From: Lineus longissimus
Lineage: Eukaryota > Nemertea > Pilidiophora > Heteronemertea > Lineidae
Direction of reading: 5' to 3'
Length of the DNA: 64,000 nucleotides
Assembly (NCBI RefSeq): GCF_910592395.1
Contig: NC_088323.1
Coordinates: 4,526,001-4,590,000, forward strand
The position numbers and the translations under genes are program-made. Below the pieces are notes generated by a model. It worked only from the letters and a program-made list of their open reading frames with translations. It had not been told where the DNA came from and searched no databases. Positions 34,101 through 46,178 of this stretch are shown here, piece after piece (the stretch's first letter is position 1; each line of letters opens with the position of its first letter).

Positions 34101-37100
34101 CTCGTGACTATCTTTTGGTAAATGTGATCTGGTCACATTCCTGAGTTCAGCTGAGTACCTTTGGCCAGATCGATATGAAAAACCCTTTACTTACTTTTTA
34201 ATAATCCCATGATCAGTTCGATATCTTTCTCCTGAAAACTCTCAGTCAGCTTCCTGAGGATGTCGAACACGAGCAGGCAATGGACAACCTTGAAGTTATA
34301 AAGGTGACCAATCATAATCAAGATATTATCTGCCTCCTTCCCGTCGCCATAGTTACCACCCAATTTGAAGCGCTCATCAAATTTATTGGCCAATTGCTGT
34401 AGGAAGAAAGCACCTGGAAAATAAAACAGTAATACTTATTCTTTGTCGCTTATTTCATTAAAATTTCAGCATGGGATACATGTACATACCGTAAACCCAG
34501 AAATATCTGTGGTCATTTTACTTTGGGGTTTCATGAAATTGCAACTTTGATGTACATTTGATTAAGCGTTTTAACAACCTTGTTGAGTTTGTCTTTTCTG
34601 CCGAAAATTGGCCCCTACCCGCTAAATGCCGAATATTTGCTCCATTTAACGCTGATGCCCTATTAATGACATTTCTATTTTCTACACGGATCAAACAATC
34701 TTTCTTACCAACTTCAATGCCAACATTAGAATGCAGCACAGCGACCAGCATGGCCAACTCCAACCCAAGTCTCTCTGGCGTCAACACCGGTGAAATACAG
34801 TTCGTCATCAGAATCTCCGTCAGGCTCTCGTTCATGTCAGCACGGCTGTGATGGAGGTAGAGCTGACCTATCTGGCCGCATATACCCTGCATATTGGACT
34901 CGCTCACTCTGGAGAAAACAACATTGAATTAAAATAAACAATAACTAATTTCTCTCCAGTTCTACTAGAATTGAGACAGAACAAAAGTTCAATTTGCTTT
35001 TTTTCAAATGCTACATGATCTCCTACCCCCATTCGGTCTGGACAACAAAAACACCAATGATAAGACCTACGCTGCAATGTTCAAAGAGAGAGAAAGACAA
35101 CTGGCTGAAACGGGCATAAGAATACACACCTGTTCATAAGTCCTTTCAACTGTTTCTTCAATCTCTCCAACTCGATCTTCTTCTTTTCTGACCCCTGCGC
35201 CATTGCCAATCTCTTTGCAGGAGGTACGTATGCTCCACCACCACCTCTGCCAACCTCAGACTCTTTATAAACATTCCCTTCAGCATCCCTCAGTCGTCCA
35301 TAAATATCCTCTTTCAGTTTTGGTTTTGTTTCTTCCTCTTCATCTGATGCTTCAGAATCTAACTGTACCGACCCAGACTCCTCATCCTCAAATTCCTCCC
35401 CAGAATCTTCCTCTCGCTCTTCTTCATCAGACCCCTTATCATCACCAGAGTCTAAACGTATTTCTTCCTCAGAGTCAGACTCAGGGACTACTTTTTGACC
35501 TTTCTTAACCATTTTCAATTTAGAAACACCAGTATTGTCACTATCACTAACTCCTTCTCCCTCTATTAAAATTCCAACTGATTTACCACTCTTTTTCTTC
35601 TTACCCTTTAGAACGTTAGTCCCAACATCGATATTAGTCAAGGTATTCTGCCCAAGTTTGTTCCCACTAAATTCACCATAAGCAACATTACCACCGTCTT
35701 CCAATGCAAATTTTACTGATTTTTCCTTCTTTTTCGACTTCTTCTCTACGTCACCACCATCACTGCCCTCTACTGGCTCTTTCAGGAACTTGACCTGTTT
35801 TATTGCACCTTTGTCCTTTGCTCGGATTATTTGCAAGAAATCCGCAGCTTCCTCGTCTTTGCTAGAATCAGATGGTTCTAGAGGCGACTCTTCATACAAA
35901 TCTGAATCTGTAAGAAAAAGCACAACATACAGCTTGCAGCAATCTAAAGTGACAAGGACAGATCTCCCAGCTCCACTTTTCACAAATGGTTTGAAGCATG
36001 ACAGTATAAAGCTCTTTAAACAAACCACCATCTTAGAATAATGTCGAAGAATTAAAATATGTTAAAAATGTTCTTTTCACCATCCGATTCCTCCTCAGAA
36101 CCCTCTTGATCTGAGCCACTATCAAGCCCAAGGTCAAGGTCGGACTCCCCCTCCTCATCATAGATAGCTTTTAGTTTGTTTGAATCAACGGCATCTAAAA
36201 GATCTGGGAAGACGTTAAGGAAAACGAAAAATATATTTGGAGTAAGCATATAATTGATATACACAAGGATCACACTTTTGCAGGATACAGTCCAGACCCT
36301 CATCAGCAAATGCTTTTGACAGTGGGATGCTTTATTGAATAAAGGATACAGTCTAGGCCATCATCTGTAAATGCTTTTGGCAGTGGGGTGCTTTATTGAA
36401 TAAAGGATACAGTCTAGGCCATCATCTGTAAATGTTTTTGACCGTGGGGTGCTTTATTGAATAAAGGATACAGTCTAGGCCATCATCTGTAAATGCTTTT
36501 GGCAGTGGGGTGCTTTCTCCTGGAGCCTTTTTCTTCTTCCTCTTGTTCATTTTCATGCTCTTCTCAAGCTGTTTGATGAGTTTGTCTTCTCTCTTGTTTG
36601 CTATTGCCATTGCTTGTTTCTTCAATTCTTTTTCCTTTGAGGAAAATAATAGAATTGGAAATGATTGGTCACATCTGTCTCATTGGCCTACTGGTCAGAG
36701 AGAAACATGCTATTACACAGGAATTGCCTTATCTACCTGTCAATCACATGGGTACATCTTTTACCAGGAGTCAAGCCCACAGTTTTCGATGCAGAAAGAG
36801 ACGGAATTTTTCAATTCTACTCAACCAAGTCAGACATCACCAGCCCTCGCACTAGCCTCTTCAGTTCAAGAGTGTAAAATTCACTCCTACCTTGTTAGAC
36901 TCTTCCTCCTTTTCCCTTTTCTTTGCCTTTTGTTTTTCTTTCTTTCTCTTGTTTAGTGCTTTTTGCTCTTCAGGGGTCTTCACCTTCTTTTCCTTCTTAA
37001 CTGGTGCAGGGTGCAAATCCTGTATAGTTTTTGGGATCTAAAATAAGAACATTAATATCAATTTCTGACACTAATAATTGCATGATTGTGCATACAAATG

Positions 37101-37465
37101 TTCAGCGGTGTTTGATTATACTTTCCAATTCCAGGCAATAAAAATTGGTCTTGAGGCCACTGTCACAACCAGAAAGCAGAAAAAAGATCACTTTAGAATT
37201 TAATAAATTAATATAAAATCATAAAACCACCAAGGCCTACTGGAGCATGACTGCAGAATGCATTCCTCTTCGCCTTCTTCAGCTTTCTCCCCTCTTTTCT
37301 CTTCTGCTTGCGATTCATCTTAGGTTTGTCTTTACTTTCTACTGGAGTTGGATCTGTAGTGTCTTCTGAGGCATATTTGGCATTAAATGCTGTAATGCTG
37401 GCACGGAATCTCTTCAAGTTGGGAGGATCCTTTCCCATCTCAGGCTTGTCTTGTTTCCTCTTCAT
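31171..37465 (-). CDS. NOM1: NOM1, nucleolar MIF4G/MA3-domain protein (Sgd1 homologue)
   Basis: Fourteen coding exons on the minus strand: 37241-37465, 36891-37037, 36472-36634, 36081-36203, 35130-35907, 34709-34908, 34195-34413, 33915-34020, 33412-33536, 33133-33261, 32655-32779, 32197-32361, 31768-31899 and 31171-31452. All junctions are GT-AG and in phase, giving about 972 residues (vertebrate NOM1 is about 860). The first 180 residues are Lys/Arg-rich (RKQKRKEGRKLKKAKRNAF), fitting nucleolar targeting. An acidic low-complexity region follows to about residue 420, then the family signature EDIYGRLRDAEGN and YVPPAKR. The MIF4G domain spans about 470-740 (SESNMQGICGQIGQLY; AENKGRWWVVGSAW) and MA3 about 755-875 (DFVDAFEKLL; NPYYAYLGQKFCEYDRRFQ). 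The family takes part in 40S ribosome assembly and, in animals, binds protein phosphatase 1. The start ATG at 37463-37465 has no upstream in-frame stop nearby, so a slightly longer N-terminus is possible. Exon 3's downstream intron carries extra copies of its own 5' splice site. Confidence 0.95.
33754..33904. mobile_element. Degenerate CAGTAGAAC MITE in a NOM1 intron
   Basis: CTCAAATTGG, TTCAATTTGACCTCTC, CTGAGGGTATCC, CAATAGAGAGGG and a terminal AGGGAGGTTCGAGTG match the family at 13881-14043. It lies just downstream (minus sense, before 33915) of a NOM1 exon and may reach into the splice-donor neighbourhood. Confidence 0.6.
36288..36535. repeat. 61-bp tandem repeat made from the end of NOM1 exon 3
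   Basis: Four copies with exact 61-bp spacing (landmark CTAGGCC or equivalent at 36292, 36353, 36414 and 36475). Copy 1, the rightmost, is continuous with NOM1 exon 3 and contains its last codons (AFTDDGLD) and its donor GTATCC at 36466-36471 (minus strand). The other three repeat that exon end and donor inside the intron, together with TTTATTCAATAAAG. The leftmost copy is the most diverged and reads AFADEGLD. Confidence 0.9.
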
Positions 37466-39423
37466 CTTGTCAACTACTGAATTGGCAGTTGAAAATATTC
37501 AGGATTGCTGAAATAGAGAGTAGTCATTAATCATGGTAACATATGGTAGGCCTAACTATACTATGTTCAACCTGTGCAACTACATTCCTTCATGATCTAG
37601 TGTGAGTTACATGAACTTGTTGAAGGTTAAGACAGGGAAACACTGAAAAATCTAGCCTAGGCCCCTACACCACAGTATATTGGTACTGAAGTGTACATAA
37701 TACATTCCTACTCCTACTCCTAGTACGAATGTACACCACCAATTTACACCTTATTTTACCAACATTTCTACAACTGCCCAAGTGTACTGAAACAGACCAA
37801 AAACATACATAATCACATAGATGATAACATCTTCTGGTCTAACTTGGGACTCCCATCAACATTGAAAACTTTGGCAAGCAAACTTGTTGAATTCTCATTG
37901 AACTCACAACAACGTGCACATGTGCGAAGAAGTAAACAGCGTCAATATTTTCCACATTTGCCGGGACGCATCGTCAACGAGAGGAGGCTCTGCATCACGA
38001 ATCAATGGTCTCACTGTCCAGTAGGGGTGCTATCTATGCAATCAGGATGTAGTTTCTCTGATATCAGGAATTAAAGTAGTTTCTGGCGAACATTCTGATG
38101 AACTTTGAGCCTCATATATTCGCTGGCGTGGATTTGGGGATCCAATTAACCCGCTGAGCCGTTAAACGTGTTGGACGCGTGAAATTAAGATAAAAAACGA
38201 CCCCCAAAAACTTCAGACCCCTGAACCCTGAAATTATCATGGTCATGACCTGTCAAAAATTATACGGATTTATGCCCTAGGTAAGGTCTTTCTGCCCTGC
38301 AAATATAAGGTTCGAGTGAGATATTGGTAAAAAGTTATGGCAGTTAATGTCTAAAGGAAAATGGCTTAAAATCTATTATTGGTGTGTAGCCAGTACTCAT
38401 TCTCCAAGCATCGTCAATGGTGATCATCGTTGCCAGGTCTCACTCGACCTACTGTGACAATTTTAGCGGGTGCATGTAAATTGGACATTTGGCCCGGCGC
38501 CCGGGAGATTGGAGAGTACTCTTACCTACCTCGGTAATAGCAAGTTTTTACTGTAGAATTCCAAGTACGCCGACCCCTGACATGTATACTGCATCCGAGG
38601 TTAAAAAGCGTCTGGTCGCGCATTGATATACAGGTGCCGTCATTCATAATTTCCCCGTATACTGACCGAATTCGATGAAAAAATACTAAGTGAAAATGTA
38701 AAACTCAAAATAAATGATAAATTTGATAAATACTTCTGTCTATATGTAAGAATACCATAGGGAAAGAACAAATGTTTATTACTATTTTTCTTAGCACCGT
38801 TCCTTGCAAATAGGTGTGAACAGGTCCAATGTGAAGAAGTTGTCGGATTTCCTCCTGTTTTATCACGATTTGTGCCTGATTTACTGGCATCAGACGTTTG
38901 CGGTTGGGTTCATATCTTAGTTCATGTCATAAATATCCGTTCTATATCGTCTGATTTGCAAATACCAACAATTTGAGGACAAATCTTTGTTGAAAGGTGA
39001 GTAGGCCTACTATATACTGTAATGTATTCTCTATTTTGGCATTTTGACACTGACAGGTAGGCTACCATACATCATCATCATGTACATGCATTCATGGCTA
39101 ACCATCATCAATGGATAATTAATGGACCTAAGGCCTAGGGCTCAGAGCCCAAACTAAGCAAACGCGCATACTCAGAACACGACAGAAGCCCTAAGCAAAC
39201 TGCGGACAGTGTCACTGTCAGTGTCAAGCCACTGGATTGGAGCTGAACTTGAACTAGGCCTATATTACAATACAACAAAACATAACAGTCAATGAATGTC
39301 AGCGGTCCCACTCCCATGTCAGACTCGGAGGTCCAATGACGACATTACTTTCCCAGCCATGCTACATCTAGAAAAGAAAGAAACAACGGTCCATTGCTAT
39401 TTTTGTTTAGTTGGTAGGCTATA

Positions 39424-39550
39424 CTGGAACCTCCCCCATGCGGACACCTCTCTATTAGGGATAACCTCTGTAGTCCCTAATCAGGACACCTCTCTATTAA
39501 GGACAGTATTTGTCAGTCCCGAGAGTGTCCTTAATAGAGAGATTCTACTG
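39424..39550. mobile_element. CAGTAGAAC MITE
   Basis: The copy starts CTGGAACCTCCCCCATGCGG and ends TTAATAGAGAGATTCTACTG, and both ends are flanked by TA. The interior carries GGACACCTCTCTATTAGGG, ATCAGGACACCTCTCTATT and GTCAGTCCCGAGAGTGTCC as in 13881-14043. Confidence 0.75.
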
Positions 39551-42500
39551 TATTAGTAACACATCTGACAACCTCATACATAGCCTTACATAGAATTACA
39601 TACCGATCATAATTTTTATGCAAAATGATTATCAGAATTATGATAGTTTTCTGGTTATTGATATGAAATAACCATAAACCTAATAAGACATAAGTACTGC
39701 TCCTCAAATCAAGTATGAAGTAGTAAGACACTAGACAGGAAAAGTGCAATTTGCCAATCAAAAGTTTTGTCTGAGACATTTGACGACTTCCCTTTCAAGA
39801 ATGACTGATCTTATCTTAAAATAACTTGTCTTATTGACAAAATACCTCTGTTGTTGACTAATCCTGATTGTGATATTTGTCAGTTAGGTAATTCAACAGT
39901 CATCTAGTACAGTATGTGCCTATCTAACCCGTTCAGAGAGTTCATGCACGTATCAGAATCATTCAAGGAGATGAGATTCGGTAAACAAATCTCATAAGAT
40001 TAAGAACAAGGTCTTTTTAAACAACTTCTGATTTTGGATGTTTGCATAATTTTTTATATAGTCGAACCCAACGTCAAGAGGGACAAGATTGGACCTGCCC
40101 AGACTTCTTTATTTTACAACGAACCAAGTGAAGTGACCTGAAACACTGGCCTGCTTCATCAGACATTGTCTATCTCGAGTGGTCAAGCACATATTTAAAC
40201 AAGACATAAGTGTGTAATATTTCAAAGTTGGGCTGTTCACTGCCTTGACTCTAGTTTTGAGAAGCACCTGCTACAGTGTAGGGCTGCTGGTTTAAAAAAT
40301 CAATCATCCCTCTATATCACATCATTATCTGAAGTAAGTTTCTCACACACAGGAAATTGATGTTGTTCAAACCATTCCCATCTGTCAGAGTTAGTCCTCC
40401 CGAGAGGAAATTGCAATCTCAATCTATGTCAATGCTCAGTTGCCTTTATTTGTCAGCTGCAAAATGAACTGTGGTATCTCTCTTTATGGCAGTGTAATGA
40501 AAAAGATATATCGGTTCTGGCTACTGTCTCATATCATATCTAAACTGTGCATTTACCAAGTTCTCATAGTTAAAGGGTGCAGACATGCTATGACATCCTA
40601 CATAGGTCAAAAGCTGGGAAAACTCTGTGAAAGATGAACTGACCTATGCACATATGACAATGTATGACATGCAGACAGTCATGAATATACCATGGTAGGC
40701 AAATCAATATCAAAATTCATGGATTGGAGGTTTAAATAATTGATCAAGGTCCATAGAAATAATGCAGTGGCGCTGAATAATGGAGTCGATATTATCGGCC
40801 ATGCACTGTGTATCGTAATTGAGTAAAACAGTTTTTAAAAACAATCTGGTTTCAGGTATGGCATGATTGCAGGGTTTTTAAATGTTGATGAAATATTTAG
40901 TTGAGAACTGGGGGAAAAAGTTGAATTATTATTCTGCAGAATTAGTGCATTTCATCTCCCCCAAACTACTCCACCTCTGGACATGTTACCCAGGGCCCTT
41001 AAGTAGACGAGTCAGAGCTAGATAAGTTAACATTGTCCGAATTGCGACACAAATGAAACGGAACACATGAAAATATTATTTTTACGCACTGATCAGGCGG
41101 GATTTAGGGTAAACCTCAAGAACAATATGAAGGCTGGCTAGGCACCCAATCTAAATACAGGCTCCAAATAGCTTGTGGGTGGCTTATCTTCCCGAATCCG
41201 TGGTAAGTTCAGTAACTTGGCCTCCTACTGGTGGGAGTATTCTGTGCAACGTTGACTAATCTGTGGATAAGAGTTTAATCCAACAATGGGCTACTAATCC
41301 ATTACTTTAATGCCAATATTGTGCAATACTGACAGGCCTAAACTTTTGACACTGGACTTGAGAGTATCTGCGAAGTCATTTGTGATTTGCGAAATATCTT
41401 CCCTTGAGACTTGGCTGAATGTGACAACTTTAATATTCACTTGAGGAGAGAAGTAAGCGTGGATAAATGAACTGGAGGCATAAAGTCACTCACACTACTG
41501 TTCATCAGGTCATGCCATGAAGATACACCATAATAGTACATGCAGATTGTGGGTTGTCTATCAAAGGAATGTTATTGATATTGAATAGTAAGATCTATTA
41601 AATTCTAAACTATTTGCTTCTGCTCGCCTTGGTGAAAAATCTATATCTTTCTACTTTCACGCAGCATTGTCCTGCACTTGTCCGGATGTCCAAATGTTTA
41701 CTTCACTAATTCAAGCCCCAGGCTAATCAAATTTGAATTGTGTATTCGCCCAAACGATTTCTAATACGGCAAGCAATTACTTGTACAAATGACCAAATCG
41801 TTTGAAAATGCAGGTCAGTGTTTGTTCTCATGGCCTACTCTCAGATATTTTTTCTGAAATTTCTGTTTTGCTTGATTTGAGAATAATGTCAAATACATTC
41901 TTTTGGGAGTAATGCACATGTTTTTGTAAAGGGTGGGTGTATGTCTCAAGGCAGGTGTCTCTTCAGTGCACGCCATGATAAACAGCGTATTAAAGTGAAC
42001 AGTGACTTTACTGTGGTCATAGTTTATGTCACAAAATCACAGCCATTCAAGTTCTCATGGAGTGAAAATGAGATCAAAGATGTTGACAGCTCTCGTGATC
42101 ATGTTGAGCTCCTTGTCAAAGAAGCAACCAGCGCTACTTGAGCTTGTCCTCAGGAGGACGAAGAAACAAACGGGCTGCAACCCTCACCCCAGCCGTAGAT
42201 CGAGTTTGAGTTTATAGCTTGCAAAAATGTCAGGATTTACAGTTCAAATAAATAGCAATTCATAATTCTGTAAACTACAGTAGCTGCATTGTAAATGTAC
42301 CACTGCTGGTTTTGTCCTTGAGCTGCCTATACACGATTCAATTGACTGGCTTCGCAAATGACAATTCAGCAATATTGACCCGCTAATGGCAGGAACCGAC
42401 TTGCCCCTAGTTTACCGTTCAAATATGAATATTCTATTAGCATGAATGGTTCAGTGATTTCACAGCTCATACATTCGCTGCGTGGTTGAGGTCATGCTGG

Positions 42501-43798
42501 CTAGAACTGGCTGCCGAGTTTATCGCAGTTTATTGCGTTTCACACTATCTTTGGTTATTGTGTGTTGGACTTCTGTATATCACTTTACATTTGGGAGGAA
42601 AACTTGCGGTAAGTCTTTCTCCTCTGAGAATTGATGCACATTTTTACTGCATTTGTGCCTTTTTATGGAATTTGTAATAGATTGTCTGTAATAGAAACTC
42701 TGACCTGGGTGAACTTTTCACTTATACTTGAGTATTAGGCTACTGTCCTTTTAAATCATGTCTATGCCCGAGGCGAAGATCACATCTCTTTGAAAAGTGC
42801 TTTGTAGTGCAGAGTTTAGTGTCGCACCCAACAAGCCATGTTACGTCTGGCGATAACTGTATAACGGCGGGTTAACTTTCGTTCCAAAATGTTCTAAACT
42901 CAATTTCACAATACTTGAAAAGCCTACATGCATGATGAAAAAAATTCTGTACTTTGTTGTTGGTATTTTATATATCATACCGAATAAGCTGATATTCACA
43001 AAGAGCTCAAGGCAAGCCTTTGTTATTGACAATAAAACGTATTATTGTAAGTTTTATTCAGTTATTTTATTATGCAGGATCATACAACTGGGGTGATGAT
43101 AGAAATTTAAGGTCAGCGTAGGGGTCATGAACAATAATCGAGATTTTACGGTGCATACAAATAATTTTTGGGTGCGTTAAGATTGTTTTGCTACACTTGA
43201 TACATGTATAGCCAATGATGGAGACCAACGGGTACATGTACTTTTTGGAAATTTCTTTGCAAACAAATAACACAAATTTTTCAATTGATTGTTTATAAAC
43301 TAGATGACGTTCTGTTCCTCAAACAATTCCTGTTATTTCAAGAATTTGCCTTCCAGAATTCCAAGATATTGAAACATCTCAATCAGCCATCAACAGTTTG
43401 GATAATTAAGCCGAGTAGGTTCCAGGAGTTGATCACATTAGGAAACACTGCAGGCTAATTAATGCTAGGACTGATTAGTTGGACTGTTCTAATGGCTCCC
43501 CCCACACCCTCTGCACGAATTTAACCAAGATGGGTTGGGGAGTGGAGAGCAGGGCTCTGCTAACTTGAGCATCTGGTTCATTATAAGTTAACTGACTGCG
43601 AGATGAAAGGTCAAGGAAAAGTGAAATTCTGCTCATTTTTTTTTCTAATAAAGGTCAAGCCACCCATGTTTAACAGTTTATTTGGAAAGGGGAGGGGGGA
43701 TAACTGCTAATTAGCAAAGTCACAAAACCATTGTTGGAAATTTGTTAATTGGTTGTTTTCAGTGCAGTAGACTGAAGGCCTAATGGAGTTAAAGGCTT

Positions 43799-44266
43799 AT
43801 GTTTGTTCCCTGCCCAGACGATGCTCAGCCATCCATGACCAGAGCTATCAGGTTGCAGCTCCTTAATTCAGGAATGTCCCCAGTATTCAGTGTCACCTCA
43901 GAGTGGATAGGTCAGAGTCTGGTTTCAGTGGTTGTTTGTCTAGCTCATTTCTCCGAGCTTGAACATTTGGTCACTTGTTTGACTCAAAAGTTTCAAATTC
44001 AGATATTTTGCCCGAATTTTAGAAAAGGCGATACAGCGTTATGCCAAGGTGTTGTCTCTACTTGCATAAATTCTAAGTTGAACGATTTGGAGTTGGACTT
44101 CTGTACGATTTGTTGCAGCACGAATTCAGGATGCCGTCAAAAGCTCGGAAGCGGATCAAATTCTTGTTTGAAGATGAGGTCCCTGAGAAAAGTACTCTCA
44201 GAAGGTTTGTCATCATTTGTATTGCACAAAACCTATTATCCCAATGAGAATTTCACCACTGACTGA
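43799..44266 (+). other. Open frame of 155 codons, status unknown
   Basis: An ATG opens 155 codons with no stop, the longest single open frame in the NOM1-NEK10 gap. The product has nine scattered cysteines, no recognisable domain, no clear signal peptide and no repeats. At this base composition one such frame in 64 kb could arise by chance. It has no obvious splice partners, and I do not claim it as a gene. Confidence 0.12.
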
Positions 44267-46105
44267 GTCATGTCTCAATCTATGGTTTGAAAGAATTGTT
44301 TTCCAGGGTTTAGTTATGGTATGCAATTCATGTGCCAAGAACTAAAGTTTTATATCCAGTTATGGCAAATAATTCCTAAAATATTTTTATCCCCGAAGGA
44401 GCTGGATGACCTGTCCTTAAAACAGCTTCGATATTGCAATCGAAAATGAGTCATACCAAGGCACTCTCCAGGGGTTAAGAATATAGCAAGCCGGGTCTAT
44501 ATCATGTGTATGATTTGTGACAATATTTTTCTTGCCACATATTTCATGCTTTATGCTATATTTGCTAAAGAAATCCTGGCCACCTGCCGAGGCTTTTACT
44601 CGAAATATGTACATTAATCCTCTGAATAAGGTGTGCTAAAGTTTAGCTATAAATGCCTTCTTAATGTCATGGAATTTTCTTGACTGTGTAAGACATCGGC
44701 CTTAATGGATTATAATGCTAAAGGTATATGAAGTTTGAAAAAGTCATGCTAGGGTTTTGTTAGTTGACCATACACAACTTGTGCAATAATTGATTGGTGA
44801 ACTTGGACAGGATTGAGTTTTCTTCGTGTACTGGAATACTAGCAATGTTCCTCGCTACTTGTAAACAGGAAAACAGTAAGAAAAGTAACATTTTGAGTAA
44901 GGTTGCTTCCTCCTTTGTCGTATAGGCAATATACGATGAAATCTCCACGATTGACAAGAGGATAATCACAGTTTTCCTATCGTAGTTACTGCATCTCTAG
45001 GATCACTTTTTTGTTGGTCGATTATCACCTCCTTTTGTTGTCTCCTTTAGACGTCTGTTGGTCACACCTGGGAGGTGGGCTGGCTGAGACACGACTGTCC
45101 CTCCCCATAACAGGTCATTAGCACTTCTCTGTCTTAAGGTTTTTGGCCGACACTGATGTATGCCCTGTAGAGACACAGGCTTGAACGGTTTGGCATCCAA
45201 CACAACTGAGTATCCGTGTAGAGGCTGGTGGTGTTTTGATGGAAGTCGTCCCCGGTGTTTGAAAGGATGGACATGTCACGGTGAAAGGGGGGAAGAAAAG
45301 AGGTCAGAATTTATGACCAGGACAGGAGACATATGGTCCAATTATCTACTAATTAGCCAAATTGAATAATAGCATCTTTTGTAATTAGTACAAATTTAGC
45401 ATTGAACTACCCCTGGGTTGAGCGCTCAATCAATTATATTCGTCAGGGATGCATGACAGGCATTTAACCTGTGGTCAGTACTGATGTCACCACCTCCACT
45501 CGGTCAGAAAAAGTAATTACTTGTCCTTGTTCTTCGCCATCAATCAGTTTGTAATGAAAAACTTAATGACTGTGGCTGCAAAATTGCCTGTTCAGTCCTA
45601 TTTTGTGGCGTTGAGGTCAGCTACTAATACTAATAAAGTAGTGGTTGTTATCGTATTAAACCCAAGGGGTGCTACATGAACATATATACGGTCAGTAACT
45701 TTCTTGATCTAATATGTTGTGGTGTCTTACATAGGGACACTTACGTCAAAGGGAAGTTATTTTGGTATGCGTGAAATTCCTTCTCGGGTTTCCATTTATC
45801 TTTTTACCATGTTCGCCTGTTCTAAATTGATTATCATACCAATATTACCACACAGCCATGCAGTCTTTGACCTAAAATAGCTCAACCAGCAGGACTTCTT
45901 GACGTCAGCATGGAACCTTCGGTTGTTTTGCTCGGTTGTTTTGCCAGCAGGAATTTCACTTGCTTTTGTTCCTCTAGCTCATGGTATGCATGACTTCGGT
46001 ATTTCATATTTATCAGCTTAGGTGAGGCTCCTAAACTACGTTACATGGAGCTGGCAGCATTTCTCCGTTGCCCATCTGACCAACTTTCCTTTCTTCTCTT
46101 TGCAG

Positions 46106-46178
46106 ACTTAGCCTGTACTACAAACCGAACCATGTAGAAGTCGTGAAGAATCGTCGTCAGAGTTTATCCGTCCATAAA
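46106..46178 (+). other. NEK10: 5' untranslated part of the first recognised NEK10 exon
   Basis: The exon begins after TTTGCAG at 46105, showing that at least one more upstream, non-coding exon exists. The reading frame upstream of the chosen ATG is open through this exon, so a longer N-terminus cannot be excluded. Confidence 0.6.

Larger units (their letters stand above)
37466..46105. other. Intergenic DNA between NOM1 and NEK10 (divergent gene starts)
   Basis: The two genes are transcribed away from each other, so both promoters should lie here; no TATA box or other core element can be assigned with confidence. Exonic 5' UTR of NEK10 may lie upstream, for example before the good donor GCGGTAAGT at about 42606, but this is speculative. 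One MITE (39424-39550) is present. The longest open frame, 43799-44266, is described separately. Confidence 0.5.

Noticed and set aside
36320-36471. Loss of NOM1 function through exon duplication
   Set aside because: Copy 1 is continuous with exon 3 and its donor joins in phase to 36203, giving GLDY-LLDAV; the other copies lie wholly in the intron.
42486-42677. Hydrophobic 63-codon frame as a coding first exon of NEK10
   Set aside because: The NEK10 start is supported at 46179 by similarity to the vertebrate N-terminus. A donor at about 42606 could still belong to a non-coding exon, but nothing links it to 46106.
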